A stretch of DNA of 64,000 bases from Rugalucina vietnamica. Lineage: Eukaryota; Mollusca; Bivalvia; Lucinida; Lucinidae. The translations under genes were made by a program, and so were the position numbers. The stretch spans positions 56,027,356 to 56,091,355 of the forward strand of contig OZ024874.1 of assembly GCA_964017185.1 (NCBI GenBank). Reading direction: 5' to 3'. Positions 1 through 9,937 of the stretch are shown in pieces. Position 1 is the stretch's first letter, and every line of letters begins with the position of its first letter. Below the pieces are notes generated by a model that saw only the letters and a program-made list of their open reading frames with translations, was not told the origin of the DNA and did not search any database.

Positions 1-115
1 GAATTAAAAACAATCTTAGAATTATGTTTCTAAACGAAAGTGTATTGAACACTGAATATCTAAAAGGACCGTAAAAATATAATCTGCACTATGGATGATG
101 TACGGGGAGACTTTT
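1..115 (+). repeat. End fragment of the ~400-bp dispersed repeat
   Basis: The segment near 60-115 (aaaaatataatctgcactat and following) matches the end of the repeat unit at 45240-45290 and 46550-46590. It is an old partial copy in the intron before exon A. The upstream part is too short to classify. Confidence 0.55.
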
Positions 116-224
116 AGTCTATTCGACTATCCTCAAAGTATCTATCTTTTTGCATATACATTTTCTATTTTCATTTTGCAAACGTTTACATGTACATTCA
201 TACTGTGGAATCTTTCTGTTTCAG

Positions 225-605
225 AATCCACCAGAATCTTAACTATGTCAGCTTCAAGCTCACTGACTGCCACAGGATCCCTGCTGTACATACAGAACCA
301 GGGCTATCCCAATAATAAGATATCGGCCTCTGACACAAGTGGTAGTTGCTCCGTTGAGGTTCAAGACTGCTCCTCTCAGATCAAGGTTTACCTGGTTCAC
401 TTCCAACTTGGGGATGGAGGGGGATCATGCACCGGTACACAACAGCTACAGATTGATGATGACGGGACTGTGCAAACATTGACCTGCTCCGATAATACTA
501 ATTTTGAAATAACTTTGAAATGGACAAGCAGTATTAATTATCTTACTGTTACACTGGGAAATTCTGGTCGGGTAAACGATGGCTACTTTTGGCTAGGATT
601 TGAAG
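225..605 (+). CDS. Receptor exon A: CUB-like domain
   Basis: Internal exon between acceptor tttcag (ends 224) and donor gtaag (606), entering and leaving in phase 1. The 127 residues read like a divergent CUB domain. There is an NQGYPNN turn (CUB consensus SPNYPNNY), a Cys-x-Val-x-Val strand followed by a hydrophobic IKVYLVHFQL strand, a Cys before QQLQIDD, and a late strand ending GYFWLGFEG. CUB domains are extracellular beta-sandwiches for protein or carbohydrate binding. The phase-1/phase-1 borders match the downstream sushi exons, so the exon belongs to the same + strand gene. The upstream open frame (from 95) is intron read-through. The signal peptide and start codon must lie before the window. 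Domain identity rests on pattern only; another beta-sandwich is possible. Confidence 0.72.
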
Positions 606-982
606 GTAAGATGTCTGTACCTAAAGAAGCGTGCATTTTAATATCCAGAAGTAGATGCGCTTGATAGCATCAAAACGAAACAAATCTGCTGAATTATCAT
701 TGGTCCTGAAAAAGAGTTTAGCATTTGAAAATTAAATATATCCTAATTTTCCCCACCCAAACACAATTGTTTATTAGTTTTCAGTATTTGTTCTCATTTA
801 ATTTGTCGTCTTCTTGTTGTCTGCTTTTCAAGAACAAAAGCCAATTACGAAAGTTGAATGTCTAACGGGAAATTTTTGGGAGGAACTGTTGAATAGGAAA
901 ATGCTCCAAGCCTAATTCTATAAATGGTTTTACACCAGTATTTTAGATTTAAATGCAGCATTTTGAATATACGTTTATTTAT

Positions 983-1593
983 ATGCTACTCAAAATTTTA
1001 TAAGCATCAAGGTATTGTTATCCATACAACACAGTTTAAAACACTCTGTTTGATTCAAATTCAATGGCATTGTCCAAGGCGAAACAATGTCGGTCGTCTT
1101 ATTTGCTTTTTCTTTGATAATGTCTTGAAGTTTCTGGCTACAAGAAGTTTGAAACAGCAAATGTCCTACCGTAGGCCATTGAGCATTCTTTGCATTTTCA
1201 TTAAAATCCTGAAATGATTGCATTTTTCTGAAAGTCCACAGTAGCACGAAAATTCGACTTGAAATTGATTTTTTTTCTGTGAAAGTCAGTCAGAAATGCA
1301 TATCGGCAAATGTGTGCAGTGCGGGATAAAAGCAACGATCACGTTTGGGCTATTTTTAAAAGAACCACCTTTTTGTCAAAATTCTAATTTTATTAAAAAT
1401 GTTCTATAGACTTCGGTACGACTGTTTTGTTTCAAATTTCTTTTAGTCCAATGCTTCTACCAAAACGCAAATGAGACCGACATTCTTGCCCCTTTGGGAT
1501 TGTCCTTAAATTTGGGTCAAATTCGGGGTGTTTTACAAAGCGCTGTATGGAAAATAATACCGTGATGCTTTGCTTATCAAATTTTGAGTAGTA
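983..1593. mobile_element. Foldback MITE, ~610 bp
   Basis: The ends are inverted copies: atgctactcaaaatttt at 983 and its complement at about 1577-1593. Inverted similarity continues inward on both sides: the catcaaggtattg...ccatac blocks, then the aatgtcgg blocks, then a caagaagtttgaaac block. The whole element is close to one imperfect palindrome. No coding capacity. It sits in the intron between receptor exons A and B. Confidence 0.7.
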
Positions 1594-1688
1594 TTATATT
1601 AAAAACGGCGGCTTGATTAATCTTCAGGTGTTGTGATCTATTAATAACATATACGTATATTTACACTATACTACGTATAATGTTTCAG

Positions 1689-1751
1689 GAACAGATGGCT
1701 CTGTGCCTATCAGTGTAAACTGTCCGGCTGCAGCAAGAACGATGTGTATGG
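1689..1751 (+). CDS. Receptor exon B: short linker with two cysteines
   Basis: A 63-bp exon between acceptor tgtttcag (ends 1688) and donor gtgagt (1752), phase 1 to phase 1. It completes the Gly codon of the previous exon and encodes GTDGSVPISVNCPAAARTMC followed by Met. It carries two Cys and no recognisable fold, so it probably links the CUB-like and sushi domains or finishes a disulfide of the CUB-like module. Splice sites and phase agree on both sides, which is the main support for so short an exon. Confidence 0.62.
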
Positions 1752-2002
1752 GTGAGTAGCTTTTTGTTTCCTTTTCATAAATACCCTTCTCTCTTGTTCT
1801 AGCATTAAAAATATAGACTGCGGTCACTTATTATTATAACTACAAGGAAGCACCTGACTGCACCTGTTTAAAACCGTTTTCCGAATTGTCTTTTGGAACA
1901 ACTGCATTGTTGACAGTTTCACGTGATCTTATAGCTTTGCCTGAAAATACATGGTTCGTACGTGCCGACGATATTTTGTTTCTCACGTTGATAATCAGTT
2001 TC

Positions 2003-2352
2003 AAAAGGAAGGCCAAAGTAGGCAATGATCAGGAAAAGGCGCAATCCAAAAACCGAGTTGGGGAAAAACTAAATTAACAATCAGGTACTTATACTATTAT
2101 TAAGAAAACATGTCGTAAGCCAAGTGAGCAGATATTTCCCAATAGGCGCCCACTCAATTACCCAAACTTGACTAAAATATGAAAAGATACATAAGGTGCA
2201 AACAGCACAGAAATTCAACACCAAAATATAAAACAATAAGAATCACAACAGAAGTATCGCCTTGGTACGATCAGTAATAATTACTGGGGGCTTACACTAT
2301 TAACAGGCCCCTAACCTCACCTTCAGCTATTGCAGTGGTACAAACGTTTGAT
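2003..2352 (-). mobile_element. PLE-like 3' fragment
   Basis: A 5'-truncated 3'UTR fragment of the Penelope-like family, - strand. It begins at the family's 3' end (degenerate aaaggtacaagtaggcaa) and runs through the conserved gccgaatgagcagctatttt and acctcaccctcagctt blocks. It is more diverged than the copies at 38.6 or 59.1 kb, so older. Confidence 0.75.
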
Positions 2353-2381
2353 ACGTTGAGAACAGTTGCGACAGTTTTATA

Positions 2382-2580
2382 TGAGCCGCAACGCCTTAGG
2401 GTCTCCGACCAGGTCCGACACAAACCGGTCTGTGCAGCCACAGAAGATGGCTAGAAGCTTGAAATTTCGGATTTAAGAAGAAGAGGAATTGCGAAAACAA
2501 AGGCGCTGGCCAGTTGTGCATCTGATCTGCGGCTTTGTTTACGCAAATGCAAAAATCCGGTTTTCTTATGACGCGGCCCA
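2382..2580. mobile_element. GAGCCG hairpin MITE, copy 1
   Basis: Starts tgagccgca and ends gacgcggccca, the family's inverted ends. It contains the conserved gaccaggtccgacacaaacc block and a degraded central hairpin around gcgaaaacaaaggcgct. One hairpin arm is eroded. Related copies lie at 6222, 8629, 22592, 29502, 33707 and 34573. Confidence 0.75.
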
Positions 2581-3089
2581 ATTATGATACTAAATTTGTG
2601 CCGTTGTATTTGCTGGCTCAAATTGACTCATCCCAAATCCCTACAGACGGAGTATTTTCCAAATCAATTGTAATTTAACCAGTATATGACGAATTGACCT
2701 TCCCATTGTTATCATGTGCTTGAGTCCACTTCCATTAAAAGGGACATCATGGGTGATTTTGAATTTCTATTCTATTTTTCGATGACATTCCTCGAAGCAA
2801 ACAGAACGCGGCGTCCCATCTAGTGCTATATGTCCGATAAATATCTCTCAATCTACAGTTGTACTTCTTCATTTTACATAGGCTGTCCTTTCCTTACTCC
2901 ATATATGGATAGTTGCACTGTCCACTTTTCTCATAATTTTATCTGTTCTTAATAGAACTCAGTTTTTACATTTTATTTGTCCGAATCGACTCAGTGTTAT
3001 AACAGGAACGACCGTAATTTTTATACCATTCTCACAAGGTAAACGCCTCACTTGTTCAAAATGCCCCTTGCTTACTCCAACTTATAGAA

Positions 3090-3379
3090 TATAGAATGTC
3101 TGTCTAAACTGCAGAAACGAGCAGCGAGGATAATATTGCGCGCCGAATTTGACACTCCTTCAGAATACATGTTCAATGAGTTATGTTGGCTTTCCGTAAC
3201 AGACAGACTTAAATACAATAAAGCTGTACTTACCTACAGGGCTGTGAATAATCTCACGCCAGAATATATATCAAAACTCTTGAAACCAGTATCACACGTG
3301 CATAATCTCAATTTGAGGTCATCAGTCAACGGAACCCTTTTTGTTCCCAAAACTCATACCACGCTTCGTGATGGGTCAT
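3090..3379 (+). pseudogene. CR1-like LINE, end of RT domain (part 1)
   Basis: The frame reads SKLQKRAARIILRAEF, then LCWLSVTDRLKYNKA, then YISKLLKPV and LRSSVNGTLFVPKTHTTLRD. This is the familiar thumb/C-terminal region of CR1/Jockey-type LINE reverse transcriptases (KRAARIIL; WLsv..R). It is severely 5'-truncated. The frame is broken by the 3380-4493 insertion and resumes at about 4515. Confidence 0.78.
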
Positions 3380-4493
3380 TATACCCCCGGCATTTATGCC
3401 GACGGGTACATAGTTTTCGCTTTTCCGTTCGTCCGTTCGTATGTTCGTTCGTTCGTTAGTTCGTTCTTCGTTCGTAATTCCGGAACGTTCGTAGAATTTA
3501 TGTCAAAGTTTTGGTTAAAGTTTCTCTAGAGGTGTATATCTCATAAACCAATGGTCAGAAACTATTCATATTTGGACCATAGGTACCCTATAGGGTTTGC
3601 TTTATTTCCATGAGGTCGGACCCTAGGGTCCATGCCCAGGGGGTGGGGCTGGAGGTCAAAATCTAGGTCACCTTTAAAATGTGCTGATTACAATGTTACT
3701 GTTTCTTCTCTAAGTCGATATCTTAACAAACAATCATAGGAATGTATTCTTATTTAGTTTGTAGATGCCCTATAGGGTTTTCTTTCAATATCAGTAGTAC
3801 CATCCCCAGGGGTGGGGCTAAAGGTCAAAATCTAGGACACATTTATAACATAATAGAGACCATGATAAAGTTTCTGTTAGTCTATTTTCTTGACATCAAA
3901 TAAGTCTTGTCAGAAAACATTCATGTTTAGACCATAGGTACCGTGTAAGGTTCAGACTGTAGGGTCCATGTGCGGGGGGTGGGGCTAGAGGTCAAAATCT
4001 AGAACATCTTTAAAAATTGTATTTTCTGTACTTTTTTTAACCACCATGTTTAGAAATCATTCATACTTGCACCATAGGTACACTATAAGGTTTGCCTTGT
4101 TCCTAATGACATTACACTCTAGGTTCCATGCCCAGGGTGGGGCTAGAGGTCAAGATCTAGGACATCTCATTTTATTTTTTTATTAATATTATTAAAGAAT
4201 GACATCTATTTTCCATCTAGGACCGAGGACCCGCGATCAAGTTCTAGATTGAGTATACAATTCAGCTCTGTATACTGCTCTATAGTAGTCTGTCATTCTA
4301 CTACACCCCCTCCCCCCACACATCTGTCAATGCTTTTAGACAGTGCTTTTTTGCAAATTCAAATTTTAAAGATTTACTTGTTGAGGGTGCTTTTTTTAAT
4401 TCGGGAATTGAGATTCAATGTGTCAGTGAACATGTCTGGGTCGGGCACGGTGGGCTTAGGGGTCGGGGTGGGGAGCTACCAGCCGGGGGTATA
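3380..4493. mobile_element. DNA element with TATACCCCCGGC ends, inside the LINE
   Basis: The ends are inverted: tatacccccggc at 3380 and gccgggggtata at 4482-4493. The left end forms a hairpin (cccccggcatttatgccg) followed by a CGTCCGTTCG simple repeat. The interior holds about four copies of a 130-200 bp module with accataggtaccctataggg and ggggtggggctagaggtcaa. No ORF. It splits a LINE reading frame, which marks it as an insertion; the exact right edge lies between 4493 and about 4513. Confidence 0.72.
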
Positions 4494-4513
4494 CGTGCCT
4501 CTCAAGGCACTTT

Positions 4514-4636
4514 TTCTAGTTTTCTTGCTCAGCTCCTAGGCTTTGGAATGCTCTACCTCAGGCAATCAGAGAAAAAAATTCTATAAATGCTTTTAAACGT
4601 AGCCTCAAAGCGCACTTGCAGACTAATAAAAAGTAA
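4514..4636 (+). pseudogene. CR1-like LINE, C-terminal end (part 2)
   Basis: Resumes the frame of part 1: FSCSAPRLWNALPQAIREKN, then SINAFKRSLKAHLQTNKK and TAA at 4634-4636. The SAPRLWNALP motif is the conserved C-terminal end of CR1/Jockey-clade LINE ORF2. Parts 1 and 2 were contiguous before the insertion. Confidence 0.8.
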
Positions 4637-5062
4637 GTCTTAATTTTAACTAGCAAACAAATATTCATATTTTAATTTACCTTTACTACAATGTCGGGTT
4701 TTAACAGCAATAATGTAACTGTGTGTGTGGGGTTTGTGGTTTCCGCCACATGCACTCTGCTCGGCAGTTCATTCCTCAGCATTGAATAGTTACTATGATC
4801 TAAAAAATGTTTTATTGAAATAGTATGCATGTACAAACATAAAAATGTATATATTTGATAAAACCTTCTTATGGTTGCTCTATTTCAAATATTTTCTAGA
4901 TATATTCTAATGTTTTATACGCCCATGGATCATCTAATAAAATTACTGTCTTCGTCATAAGGACCAAAATTTTAAAGCATACCATTTTTACTGTTCTTTT
5001 TCACGACGTAAGACTATTTATTGTTTTAGTGCATAACTGGATATGTTGATAATGCTGTTGTA

Positions 5063-6100
5063 CACTGAAAAAACGTTATAAGAGGCCACCTCATATTTTT
5101 TCTTCTAGTTCAGAAAGTAAAATACGATCAATTGATCAAAAATGAATAAACCAATGTCTAACAGTGGCTCTGTAGATTTCTGCATTCCAAAATGCGTGAT
5201 ACTTCTCACACAGACGAAGCATGTGTAAAGGTACCCTCATTTCAAAAAGTCACACTTTATTAACATAAAATTAAATGTCATATTATGACGTTGTGTTTTT
5301 ACATTTTAATTTATTTGAAAGTGCTACTGACTGCCATGATGCAAGATAAAATTAAGTCAAAGGTGTTGCTGCAATAAGAATCTTCGTGTCTGTTTTGTAC
5401 ATGCAAGAAGACAACAACCTGAATAACAGGAATTCAGCTTTTGTATGCAATTTGCATACCAACTTTGTTCTTCTCCAGTTGCGTTATTATCAGCAGCATG
5501 GCATTGAAATTTTCAGCGATTATTTAGGTCAAATACTAGACTCTGATAAACTTTTAAAATTAAATAAATCGTCCACAAACTTTGTTATTTTGTTCGTTAA
5601 AAATTGGCATTGAAACCGGAAGTGTGCGGCAGCCTTGACCTGTTGGTCCTCGAAAATGGTCTCAAACAGTTCAGTCGAGTTATATCTCTCATTTCCAGGC
5701 CTCATCAAGTGAATTTAACAGGGGTCAACATGTTTAAGAGGCTCATTTATGAATTTTCCAAAAAATCTCAAAATTGGTGATTCTTAAAAATGCATAAACA
5801 TTCTACCAGTAGAGAAAATTCGAATGTTTGATGTTTATCCGAGCCGTAACAACCCCTTTGATGACACCCGTTCCTAATTTCAATAGATGGTGTGCTGTAT
5901 CCATTTTTTTTATTTAAAAACATTGATTTTTGCATTTTTACTCCAAAAACGCTTTTAGTGAAAGAAAATTATTTCTTAACACTTTGGAACTTTACTTACT
6001 TGAAAGACACGTCTTTCGGCAAAAAATCGTGCAATTTTGAACATGGCTTAGAAACAAAAAATGAGTTTGAAAAGTGGCCTCTTATAACTTTTTTTCAGTG
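5063..6100. mobile_element. Tc1/mariner-like non-autonomous element
   Basis: 27-bp TIRs begin CACTGAAAAAA at 5063 and end in the complement at 6100, with one mismatch in the stretch up to the ataagaggccac block. TA dinucleotides flank both ends (5061-5062, 6101-6102), as expected for a TA target-site duplication. 1,038 bp, no transposase ORF. Assignment to Tc1/mariner rests on TA plus CACTG; other TA-using superfamilies are possible. Confidence 0.72.
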
Positions 6101-6221
6101 TATATATGCAAGTATTTGTTATTTCCAGAGGGCCACTAGGTAGAATAGCTGATAAGCTAATTAGTATTACCCTCTTTAAACATTGTATAAATAAGTAAAA
6201 TAAAATAAATAAACTTTTATT

Positions 6222-6461
6222 TGAGCCTGTGCGTGAGAAAACCAACAATTAGGGTTCCGACCAGGTCCGACACAAACCGGGCTGTACAGTCTTAGAAGAT
6301 GGTTAGAGGCTGGAAATTTTGGATTTAGAAAGTAGAGGAATTTTTTATCCGTGTAGCGAAAACGAAGGCGCTGATCAGCTTCGCAGTGCAGTTACTGCGA
6401 AACTGATCTGCGCCTTTGTTTTCGCCTATGCAGATTGTTTGTTTTCCCATGCGGCGGCTCA
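6222..6461. mobile_element. GAGCCG hairpin MITE, copy 2
   Basis: Starts tgagcctgtgcg and ends gcggcggctca. The interior has the gaccaggtccgacacaaacc block and a central hairpin, gcgaaaacgaaggcgctgat against gatctgcgcctttgttttcg. Confidence 0.85.
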
Positions 6462-6793
6462 TTTGATTTAGTCATCACATTCTACGACATTACACTGCCA
6501 GATGAAACGACTGAAGAAAACCTTACATAAATTAAACATCAGTTCCGCCATGTCTGTTTTAACTGGGTTTTAGACAAAATAATTCCTGAAATAAATCCAG
6601 TATACATAAGTGTTAAGTATAGATACCTCTTGATAACTTGGTGCAATGGTATTGTTATAAGGTTATGTTTGGGTTGGTTCAACTAAGTAAAGACAGAGGG
6701 ACCAGGAATCGGTGCAACATCGAGTAAAAGTTCAACACCTCTAACATAAACACGATGTTGTTAGAAATTGCATCGTATTTTTTTTTTTTTTAG

Positions 6794-6964
6794 ATTGTCC
6801 TGGACTGACTGCGCCAGCGGACGGACAGGTAAACACCACGACAGATGCATCAACAGGACAAACTGCGAAGTATACATGTGATGCTGGATTTAGTATCATT
6901 GGTAGTGACACTAGAACTTGCCAGGCGGACGGGACCTGGTCAGGGAGTACGCCTGTTTGTAGTA
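6794..6964 (+). CDS. Receptor exon C: sushi/CCP domain 1
   Basis: A 171-bp exon with a T-rich tract and acceptor tag (ends 6793), donor gtgagt at 6965, phase 1-1. It encodes one complete complement-control-protein (sushi) module with all four Cys and the invariant Trp: DCPGLTAPADG at the start, YTCDAGF in the middle, then RTCQADGTWSGSTPVC. Sushi modules are about 60-residue extracellular binding units of complement regulators and adhesion receptors. One module in one symmetric phase-1 exon is the classic shuffled-exon arrangement. Confident as a sushi domain; the ligand is unknown. Confidence 0.93.
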
Positions 6965-7189
6965 GTGAGTATAAATTACAAACAATCAAGGCAATGAAAC
7001 TTGAAATTAAAGCACCTTACTGTAAAAGATCCTCAATGTCGATATTTCAAGCAGAGAGACTCGCATTCGCCCAGGTAGAGTTACTCTTACATGTCGAACC
7101 TAAATTGTCGTTTAAAATGTTGGCGAATGAGAGGATAATTTTAGCGACTTTGGGTTTTGGGTTATATAACACGATAATTTCACCCGAAT

Positions 7190-7255
7190 TAAGAAGGATT
7201 TTGAAAATGTGCTTAAACCCGAATTAACAGGGATTTTGAAAATGTGCTTAAAACT
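7190..7255 (+). repeat. Short tandem duplication in intron
   Basis: The segment ggattttgaaaatgtgctta occurs twice, 31 bp apart, after receptor exon C. The rest of 7260-8190 holds no feature I can name beyond AT-rich intron and a TCTTA pentamer run. Confidence 0.6.
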
Positions 7256-8061
7256 TTACCATTTTGTATTGCTTGAAACTAAGACTCCGATCATTTCTAC
7301 GTGATGATTCAACTTTATTATTGTTATATACGAATAGTTCATGACCTTTCAGGTACGTTCATTGAAATATCTAGGTGTTCGTGTTAATGTGGTCTCATAC
7401 ATGAAGATCTTTTATGTTAGATCTTCATAAGAACCTTCCCTTTATCACAAAATGTGTTCTATTTCATACAAGATTTCATCGGAACAGTTTTCAAACGATT
7501 ACAATTTTTAAAGGATATTATAATCATTTTTGTGGCTAGAGCTGTCAATCATTACCGAGGTAATATTATTGGTGACGGCAATAAGAAGGTGTTTTTTTTT
7601 TTTTTAAATTTTGTCATTGATATGTAAGCGTCTGTGCACTGTATATATATATTTTTTTGTTCTTATTAAAAATTGACAATTTTCAGCTGCAAGAACTGGT
7701 TTTGTCAGGTATGTGTATGCACACACGCGTTGTACTTCTGTCACGATTACTTGTTATGCGAAACTGGTTCATATACTTTTCAAAGCTATACTATACCATC
7801 GGAATACATCATCATAGTGGTTATCATTATGGTAAAATGTCTATGTACTATATAAAGATATTGTGTGTATGAATTGTTTCAGTTAATATGGTGCACTAAT
7901 GTACACCCTGGTTTTACTTTAAAGAACAGGAATGTTCAGTGGTGTTAAATTTTAAGGGGTAATAAGGTAGGGGTAGTAGAGAGATTCTGTATGATTATGT
8001 TGTTTGGTGTGCTGTCTTTGTATGTACTTTGTCATGTCTTAACTTGTATTGGACAAGAGAC

Positions 8062-8106
8062 AATAAACTGTCTTATCTTATCTTATCTTATCTTATGTTA
8101 TCTTTT
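8062..8106. repeat. TCTTA pentanucleotide microsatellite
   Basis: Consecutive cttat units, with one variant, around 8066-8106. Confidence 0.8.
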
Positions 8107-8194
8107 ATTAAGGAAAGGGTAATATTACTTTGAGATAACGATAGTACACCCAGTACTTATTACGTTAGTTATTATATTTGCATTATATTTATAT

Positions 8195-8450
8195 AAGCCA
8201 AGTATTCCATTTTCCGCGGTATGGCCCATCTCTTTTCTCATTAATATGCTCACTGCTGTTAAATGATTTCAGTTTTATTTTTATTTACTATTACTGCAGT
8301 CGCTGTTCTGCCATGTGGAGACCCTAAAATGTCTCCCCGTACATCATCAATAGACTAAGTGCAGATTATATTTTCCTTTTAGCCCTTTGAGATAAGCGTG
8401 GTTATTATGAGAAATCAGAAATTCATTATCTTTTTAGATGCATTTTAACC
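8195..8450 (-). repeat. ~400-bp dispersed repeat, - strand copy
   Basis: Read on the minus strand it matches the 45-46 kb unit: gatgggccataccgcgg near 8213-8230, then aaataaaactgaaat and agcagtgagcatattaatga blocks. A diverged partial copy with its ends eroded. Confidence 0.6.
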
Positions 8451-8489
8451 AACAATTTATATTTTGACTCTGTTTGGATAAAACTAGTC

Positions 8490-9937
8490 TTGAAACTTCA
8501 AACAAAAATTGGTTTTGGTCAATAAAATTCTGGCGAGGTGCTCAGTAAATTGAAGTGTAGAGGGTTCAGTACGACGAGCTTGTCCACATACGATTTTTCT
8601 ACCCTGTATATCACATAGCCACATTATCTGAGCCGCGACGCGAGAAAACCGGTCTTCGGGGTTTCCGACCAGGTCCAACACAAACCGGCCTGTACAAGCT
8701 CAGAAAAGAGCTAGAAGCTTGAAATTTCGGATTTAAGTAGAAGAGGAATTGTACTATCCGAGTAGCGAAAACAAAGGCGCTGATCAGCTTCGCAGTTACT
8801 GCGAAGCTGATCTGCGCCTTTGTTTTCGCATAGGCAAAAATCCGGTTTTCTCACGATGCGGCTCAATTCTGATGAAAGAAAAATTACTAAGGATTTGTTA
8901 CAGTGGGCCTTCCATAAAATCATTGAAAAACTATGGTTCACTTTATTTGGCCTATAGTGACAGAAAAGTTTTTTTCATTTCCTCTGACCAAAGGCGATTC
9001 ACACTTAGGTCACATCAGAATGTATGTGACGCCTTATCTTTTCTCCTGGATAATATCTATATTAGATTCGAAACCGAGTTATTTCGATAGGAAAAAAAAT
9101 GCACCCCTCTCGTAGCTGATTTATTTTTATACTGCTACGAAACAGATTTCATGGATTCTCTTAACCATGACAATCAAGCTGATGTTATCGAGGCTTTTAA
9201 TGGGAACCGGAATTTTATGGTGACTTGGTTTACAAATTTAAGTAACTTATAGGAAGGAATGGTGTTTCTTTTCAGTTCAGAAAAAAGTCATTACACGCCA
9301 CCGACGAATTGAATATAACTTACATGTAAATGTTATACGACAGTCTGCATGCTAAGTTTTTAACCCAATCATGGTTGATAACTATGCTGCTGCCTTTAAT
9401 TGCACACCGGTGGGTCTGGCGTCAGATCTATGATGGCCCCCACTTAAAGCTATTCATTGTAGTTGGTTGGGACCGGAGCTTCTTGTCTGTTGCTTGGCCC
9501 ATCGGGGTTCAACTGGTGTTTTTCTTTTGCTCTGGAGTTAGTAGGTTATTTGGAACCTAGAGATCTCCATCGTCGGGCAGCTTACTGAATCTGTAAGTCC
9601 TCGTTTTGATTCATCATGATGGTTATTATAGTTAGAGATTCACCACGAGGACCGAACAACTAACTAAATGTTGTGAACCACTACAGAAGCTGAGGGTGAT
9701 GTCAGGTATTAAGCCCGCCAGTAATTTTATATTACTGATTGTTTCAGTGGTTCCATATATTTTATGTCTTTGTGTTATTTTTTTTGTTCTTTTGCTGTTT
9801 GGGCCTTATGTATGTTTTCATATTTTTAGCTAAGTTTAGGTAACTGAGTGGCCACCTATTGGGAAAACAGCTGCTCATTCGGCTTACGATATGTTTTCAT
9901 GGTATACTACCTGATTGTTAATTTTAATTAGTCTTTT
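8490..9937 (+). pseudogene. PLE-like reverse transcriptase copy P2, broken
   Basis: + strand remnant of the same family as 39235-41157. Recognisable pieces are TSNKNWFWSIK at 8490, KNYGSLYLAYSDRKVFF at about 8925, then CDALSFLLDNIYIRFETEL. A 3'UTR follows, with ccaccgttgg-type blocks up to about 9937. The frame is shifted and interrupted many times, and a GAGCCG MITE (8629-8865) sits between RT motif A and the next segment. The 3' end is cut where copy P3 begins. Confidence 0.8.
8629..8865. mobile_element. GAGCCG hairpin MITE, copy 3, inside an RT remnant
   Basis: A complete copy: tgagccgcgacgcgagaaaa at the left, inverted at the right (gatgcggctca). The central hairpin is near-perfect: gcgaaaacaaaggcgctgat, then a cttcgcagttactgcgaag tip. 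It interrupts the RT frame of copy P2, so it inserted after that copy. Confidence 0.92.

Noticed and set aside
95-224. Start of the CUB-like protein at the ATG near 95
   Set aside because: A clear acceptor at 224 and phase agreement show the upstream open frame is intron; no credible signal peptide is followed by the domain in that reading.
3420-3480. CGTTCG run as a telomere-like repeat
   Set aside because: It is the simple-repeat part of the hairpin-headed element, as in its relatives, and has no telomeric unit.
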